Shown here piece by piece: positions 59,919 through 64,000 of a stretch of DNA of 64,000 nucleotides. The stretch lies in assembly GCF_947497915.1 (NCBI RefSeq), contig NZ_CANMIJ010000001.1, positions 1,237,611 to 1,301,610 on the forward strand. The letters are read 5' to 3'. The first letter of the stretch is position 1; each line of letters begins with the position of its first letter. Source of the DNA: an uncultured Erythrobacter sp. Lineage in GTDB: Bacteria > Pseudomonadota > Alphaproteobacteria > Sphingomonadales > Sphingomonadaceae. The notes below the pieces were generated by a model, which worked only from the letters and a program-made list of their open reading frames with translations, was not told the DNA's origin and did not search any database. The position numbers were made by a program, and so were the translations under genes.

Positions 59919-61151
59919 CTACGTAAGAACCTCGATAGCAGGCCCATGACCAAGGAATGCCGAGGGGGATGCGGTCGCTCCGTAAGCGCCCGCACAAAAT
60001 ACCGCGATCAAATCGCCAACATCGGCACGCGGCAAAAGCGCGGCGTCGGCGAGCCTGTCTAACGGCGTGCAAAGGCACCCAACAACATTAACCACATCGT
60101 CCGCTTCCGCATCGAACCGGCTTGCGATGGCCACCGGATAATTGCGACGAACAACAGTGCCGAAATTGCCCGAAGCGGCGAGTTGGTGATGAAGCCCGCC
60201 ATCGGTGATCAAATAGGTCGTGCCATGGCTCACTTTGCGGTCAATTACGCGGCAAAGATACACGCCCGCCTCGCCGACAAGGTAGCGGCCAAGCTCTAGG
60301 CACAATTCAGTATGTGCGAGTCCGGGAGGCAAATCGGCTACGCGTTCATGCAATGCAGCGCCAATCGCGGTGAGATCAACAGGTTCATCTCCGGGGAAAT
60401 AAGGCACACCAAAACCGCCGCCCATGTTGAGTTTTGGCAAGGGTGCGCCAATTTCCCGCGATAATTCTGCCGCTAAATTCAGCACGTTGCTTTGCGCTTC
60501 TATGATCGCTTCCGCATTCAAAGCCTGGCTGCCAGTGAAGATGTGCAGCCCGCGCCACTGCGCGCCCTCGGCAATTACGTCTTTGGCCAGAGCGGGCACT
60601 TTGTCGGCATCCACGCCAAACTGTTTTGCGCCCCCGCCCATCTTCATGCCCGAGCCGCGAAGTTCGAAGGACGGGTTCACGCGGACCGCGATGCGCGGCG
60701 CTTTGCCAATACGCTGACCGATAGAAAGCGAGCGCTTGGCCTCTCCTTCGGATTCGCAATTGAGCGTCACGCCGGCTGCGATGGCCGCTTCCAGCTCGTC
60801 ATCACGTTTACCCGGCCCGGCAAAGCTGACCCGCGCAGGATCGATGCCAGCGGCCTGCGTCATCGCAAGTTCGCCCGATGAAGCAATATCGAAACCGTCA
60901 ACGAGCGGCTCCATGTGCTCAATTACGCCGCGATGCGGGTTCGCTTTGATCGCGTAGTTTACGCCGATACGTTTTGGCAAAGCCGCGCGCAGTTGCTCCA
61001 TGCGGGCATCCAAATGCGTGCGGGAATAGACAAATAGCGGCGTCTGGCCGGCTTCTGCAGCCAGATCGCTAGCCTTACGTCCGCCAATTGCGAGCTCTCC
61101 GTCAATTGCGCTGTATCCGACTGGGATCGGGCCAATAGGCTTCGTCTTCAT
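59919..61151 (-). CDS. PLP-dependent decarboxylase, exosortase A system associated
   Basis: YAIKANPHRGVIEHM PLP Lys; KLNMGGGFGVPYFPGDEPVDL; ELGRYLVGEAGVY. Confidence 0.92.
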   Translation of the reverse strand: MKTKPIGPIPVGYSAIDGELAIGGRKASDLAAEAGQTPLFVYSRTHLDARMEQLRAALPKRIGVNYAIKANPHRGVIEHMEPLVDGFDIASSGELAMTQAAGIDPARVSFAGPGKRDDELEAAIAAGVTLNCESEGEAKRSLSIGQRIGKAPRIAVRVNPSFELRGSGMKMGGGAKQFGVDADKVPALAKDVIAEGAQWRGLHIFTGSQALNAEAIIEAQSNVLNLAAELSREIGAPLPKLNMGGGFGVPYFPGDEPVDLTAIGAALHERVADLPPGLAHTELCLELGRYLVGEAGVYLCRVIDRKVSHGTTYLITDGGLHHQLAASGNFGTVVRRNYPVAIASRFDAEADDVVNVVGCLCTPLDRLADAALLPRADVGDLIAVFCAGAYGATASPSAFLGHGPAIEVLT

Positions 61152-62716
61152 GCCCCGTTCTCCTCTGTGATGTCGCGGTACAAGGCCGTCCGGTCGATCT
61201 TACCGTTTGGATTAAGCGGCATGGCATCGCGCCAATGGATCAACTGGGGAAGCATAAAGTTCGGCAATTCCTGTTTGAGCAATTTGGAAAGCTGCTCTTG
61301 CTCGGATGGGTCAGTCGTCCCCCGCACCACAAGGTGGATGGCATGGCCGAGCCGCTCATCAGGTAATCCAAGCGCGACCGCTTCTGCAACCAGATCAGTC
61401 GCAATCGCGGCTTCTTCGACTTCCTGCGGGCTAATGCGGTTGCCTGCGCTCTTAATCATCGCGTCGCGTCGTCCGATGAAATGCAGCAGCCCATGTTCGT
61501 CGCGCTTTACGCGGTCACCGGACCAGACAGCAGTTCCGCCATAGGTTGATTGCGCCGGCGCAGGCTTAAACCGCTGCGCAGTTCGATCGGGATCCTGCCA
61601 ATATCCTTGAGCCACCAGCGGTCCGCAATGCACCAGCTCGCCTTCTTCGTCCGGCCCTGTGACATGGCCATCATCACCGATCACAAGAATCTCTGCGAAG
61701 GGAATCGCCTGACCCATTGAAGTTGGGTGCTTTTCCACAAGTGAGGGATCGAGATAGGTCGAGCGGAATGCCTCTGTCAGACCGTACATCGGATAAAGGT
61801 CTGAGTGCGGAAATATCTGTCGCAAATCATCGACCAAATCGGTAGTCAAGGCGCCGCCGCTATTGGTCATCCGGCGCATCGAAGACACCGCCTCTGCGGG
61901 CCAATCCATCTCGGTCAGCTGCACCCAAAGCGGAGGCACAGCCGCCAAAGTTGTGACCGCATGTTTCGCGCAGGCCTTCGCCACATCGCGCGGAAACAGA
62001 AAATCGAGCGGAGCGACACTGCCACCTGCATACCATGTCGAGAGAAGTTGGTTTTGACCGTAATCAAACGAGAGCGGAAGCACTGCGAGGGTCACATCGT
62101 CTTCAGCCATCTTGAGATAATGCGCGACGCTGACCGCGCCGAGCCAAAGGTTCGCATGGCTAAGCATCACGCCCTTTGGCCTTCCCGTGGAACCGCTGGT
62201 GTAGAGAATGGCGGTTAATTCCTGCGGATCTAGCGTTGAAGCGCCGTGTTCCAGATCCGCCTCATAAGCGGCATCTAGGGCATCACCCTCTTCCCAAATT
62301 GAGAAGCCATCTGCGACGTCGCCGTCTTCCAGCGAATTTACGCGCGCTTTTGTCCCAATCAACATCACCGCGCCGCTATCGGAGAGGATATGCACCGCCT
62401 GAGCCCGTTTCAGCAGCGGATTGATCGGCACATGAACCAGCCCCGCTCGCGCCGCCGCCAGAGGCATTAAGCAGGTCAATTCACCCTTTGCCGCCCATGT
62501 CGCAACGCGCGCGCCATGATCCGGGACTTCGCGAGCCAGCCATCCGGCCAGCCTATCGACACGCTGTCTTAACTCATCGTGGTTAAGCACCGCATCGCGT
62601 AGAACCAACGCAGGCCGATCGCCATACCCGCCCTCACTCGCCAATTCGGCAAGATGATCCAGCGGGCGCGGTGCCTCTTTAAGGGCGGTATTGGGTTGGT
62701 TAGAGACGTTGGGCAT
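61148..62716 (-). CDS. Acyl-CoA ligase (AMP-forming), exosortase A system associated
   Basis: TAILYTSGSTGRPKGVMLSHANL; YPMYGLTEAFRSTYL; GRRDAMIKSAGNRISPQEVE; NPNGKIDRTAL. Confidence 0.93.
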   Translation of the reverse strand: MPNVSNQPNTALKEAPRPLDHLAELASEGGYGDRPALVLRDAVLNHDELRQRVDRLAGWLAREVPDHGARVATWAAKGELTCLMPLAAARAGLVHVPINPLLKRAQAVHILSDSGAVMLIGTKARVNSLEDGDVADGFSIWEEGDALDAAYEADLEHGASTLDPQELTAILYTSGSTGRPKGVMLSHANLWLGAVSVAHYLKMAEDDVTLAVLPLSFDYGQNQLLSTWYAGGSVAPLDFLFPRDVAKACAKHAVTTLAAVPPLWVQLTEMDWPAEAVSSMRRMTNSGGALTTDLVDDLRQIFPHSDLYPMYGLTEAFRSTYLDPSLVEKHPTSMGQAIPFAEILVIGDDGHVTGPDEEGELVHCGPLVAQGYWQDPDRTAQRFKPAPAQSTYGGTAVWSGDRVKRDEHGLLHFIGRRDAMIKSAGNRISPQEVEEAAIATDLVAEAVALGLPDERLGHAIHLVVRGTTDPSEQEQLSKLLKQELPNFMLPQLIHWRDAMPLNPNGKIDRTALYRDITEENGA

Positions 62717-62724
62717 GAATTTCC

Positions 62725-63756
62725 GTGGAGCACATTTGTGTGATTGAAGTGAGGTATCACGATAGCGTTAACGTCTTGCAAGAGCTGTCTTTGCAAGATG
62801 ACGCTGCGTATGCGCCCTCACCCTTTGATCGCGCGGCATGGTTTAGCCTGCTTGAAAAGTCTGGGCTTAACTCAATGACGGTCGTTGCAAGCAGCAACGA
62901 AGACACAACCACATTGGCGCTCAGCCAATCAGACCGGCGACTTTCCAACCTGCGCAATTGGTACAGTTTCACTTGGCGGCCGCTGGGATCGCGTGATGAC
63001 AGCTTGCTAGGCGCAATCGCTAGCGATTTGAAAAGCAGAGCCCCCCGCATCACCCTTGATCAGGTACCAGACGAAGACAGATCCGCGACACGCCTTGCCA
63101 AAGCCTTTAGCGCCGCGGGATGGCGCGTTGAGGTAACGCGCTGCGACACCAATCATATCTTACCTACAAACGGTCGCAGCTTCGCCGAATACTGGGCTTC
63201 CCGCCCGGGGAAATTGCGCACCACGCTTAAACGTAAAGCGAAAAAGGTCGAAACCACCATCTTCACCGCTTTCGATGCGGAGGCATGGGAGAGCTATGAA
63301 CGGATTTATGCCGCCAGTTGGAAGCCCACTGAGGGCAAGCCTGCAATGCTCCACGCCTTTGCGGAGCAAGAAGGTAAGGCTGGTCGTTTGCGGCTGGGAA
63401 TAGCCTATGCAGCTGGCGAGCCGATCGCAGCGCAGTTTTGGACAGTGGAAAGCGGCATCGCCTACATCCACAAGCTCGCGCACCTTGAAAGCCATAAGCA
63501 GGTTTCAGCCGGGACAACGCTGTCAGCTGCTCTGTTCGAGCATGTGATTGATCAAGACCGCGTGACGCTCGTTGATTTCGGCACCGGTGATGAGCCTTAC
63601 AAGAATGATTGGATGGAAGCCGTCCGGCCACGCTATCAAGTCGACTGCCTCAATATGCGAAGCCCGCGCGCTTGGCTTGATCTGGGCCGCCTCGCATTGG
63701 GACGGCTTCGCGCGCCCAACGTGCCGGAACTTGCACGTGAACCCCGCTCTGGCTAA
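62725..63756 (+). CDS. GNAT/FemAB-like (CelD-type) acyltransferase
   Basis: GTG start; FAEYWASRPGKLRTTLKRKAKKV; AAQFWTVESGIAYIHKLAHLESHKQVSAGTTLSAALFEHVID. Confidence 0.82.
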   Translation: MEHICVIEVRYHDSVNVLQELSLQDDAAYAPSPFDRAAWFSLLEKSGLNSMTVVASSNEDTTTLALSQSDRRLSNLRNWYSFTWRPLGSRDDSLLGAIASDLKSRAPRITLDQVPDEDRSATRLAKAFSAAGWRVEVTRCDTNHILPTNGRSFAEYWASRPGKLRTTLKRKAKKVETTIFTAFDAEAWESYERIYAASWKPTEGKPAMLHAFAEQEGKAGRLRLGIAYAAGEPIAAQFWTVESGIAYIHKLAHLESHKQVSAGTTLSAALFEHVIDQDRVTLVDFGTGDEPYKNDWMEAVRPRYQVDCLNMRSPRAWLDLGRLALGRLRAPNVPELAREPRSG

Positions 63757-63839
63757 GGCGCGCTCCACGAGAACGGGGCGCGGCGAATTGTTGCCATGCC
63801 CTAGGCGACCATTGCCGAATGCAAGGGATCAATACTGAC

Positions 63840-64000
63840 ATGAGCACCAAACCTGTCAGCGAAACGGCCACTCAGGGCCCTTCAGAGGCTGCTGAGGCTA
63901 CAGACGCGCCTTCGCTCGCGCCGAGCCGCGCCGAGATCGACAAACAGCTCAAAGGCATCCTTGTCGCGGTTCTAGGCGTCGATGAAGAGCTTGCGGACGG
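63840..64000 (+). CDS. Probable acyl carrier protein, truncated by window edge
   Basis: ATG at 63840: MSTKPVSETATQGPSEAAEATDAPSLAPSRAEIDKQLKGILVAVLGVDEELADG..., helix-I pattern of ACPs; the Ser attachment site lies beyond the window. Confidence 0.6.
   Translation, partial: MSTKPVSETATQGPSEAAEATDAPSLAPSRAEIDKQLKGILVAVLGVDEELAD

Noticed and set aside
1-64000. Search for tRNA, rRNA, IS elements, integrases and prophage genes
   Set aside because: Gaps between genes are short and none showed a tRNA TTC-arm-like sequence; no transposase- or integrase-like protein in the ORF track.

Overview
A 64 kb chromosomal window from an alphaproteobacterium, most likely Sphingomonadales/Erythrobacteraceae-like judging from protein content and gene order (inference, no search run). 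Coding is dense and there is no sign of IS elements, prophage, CRISPR or tRNA/rRNA genes. Left to right: the 3' end of citrate synthase; a minus-strand cluster with a histidine-kinase-like protein and an HPt-like protein that both lack the phospho-acceptor His; a divergent 849-aa two-TM coiled-coil protein; DUF1467-rnj-coaX-birA; a full nuoA-N operon on the minus strand with five extra small or unknown ORFs, including a 33-aa single-TM ORF between nuoJ and nuoK that the ORF track misses; calB-like ALDH, thiolase, SH3 protein, 2-hydroxyacid dehydrogenase, fabA-fabB-fabI, a lipobox-bearing methyltransferase, prfB, mrcA and an amidase; rne with a long structured leader; sdhB, thioesterase and zapE; an RpfF-like (DSF synthase family) crotonase; and an exosortase A (XrtA)/PEP-CTERM exopolysaccharide locus that runs off the right edge into a probable acyl carrier protein. 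The items most worth follow-up are the RpfF-like gene next to the XrtA/EPS locus with a 17-bp imperfect palindrome in its promoter region, the His-less HK/HPt pair, the nuoJ-K micro-ORF, and a terminator-like hairpin in the rne leader.
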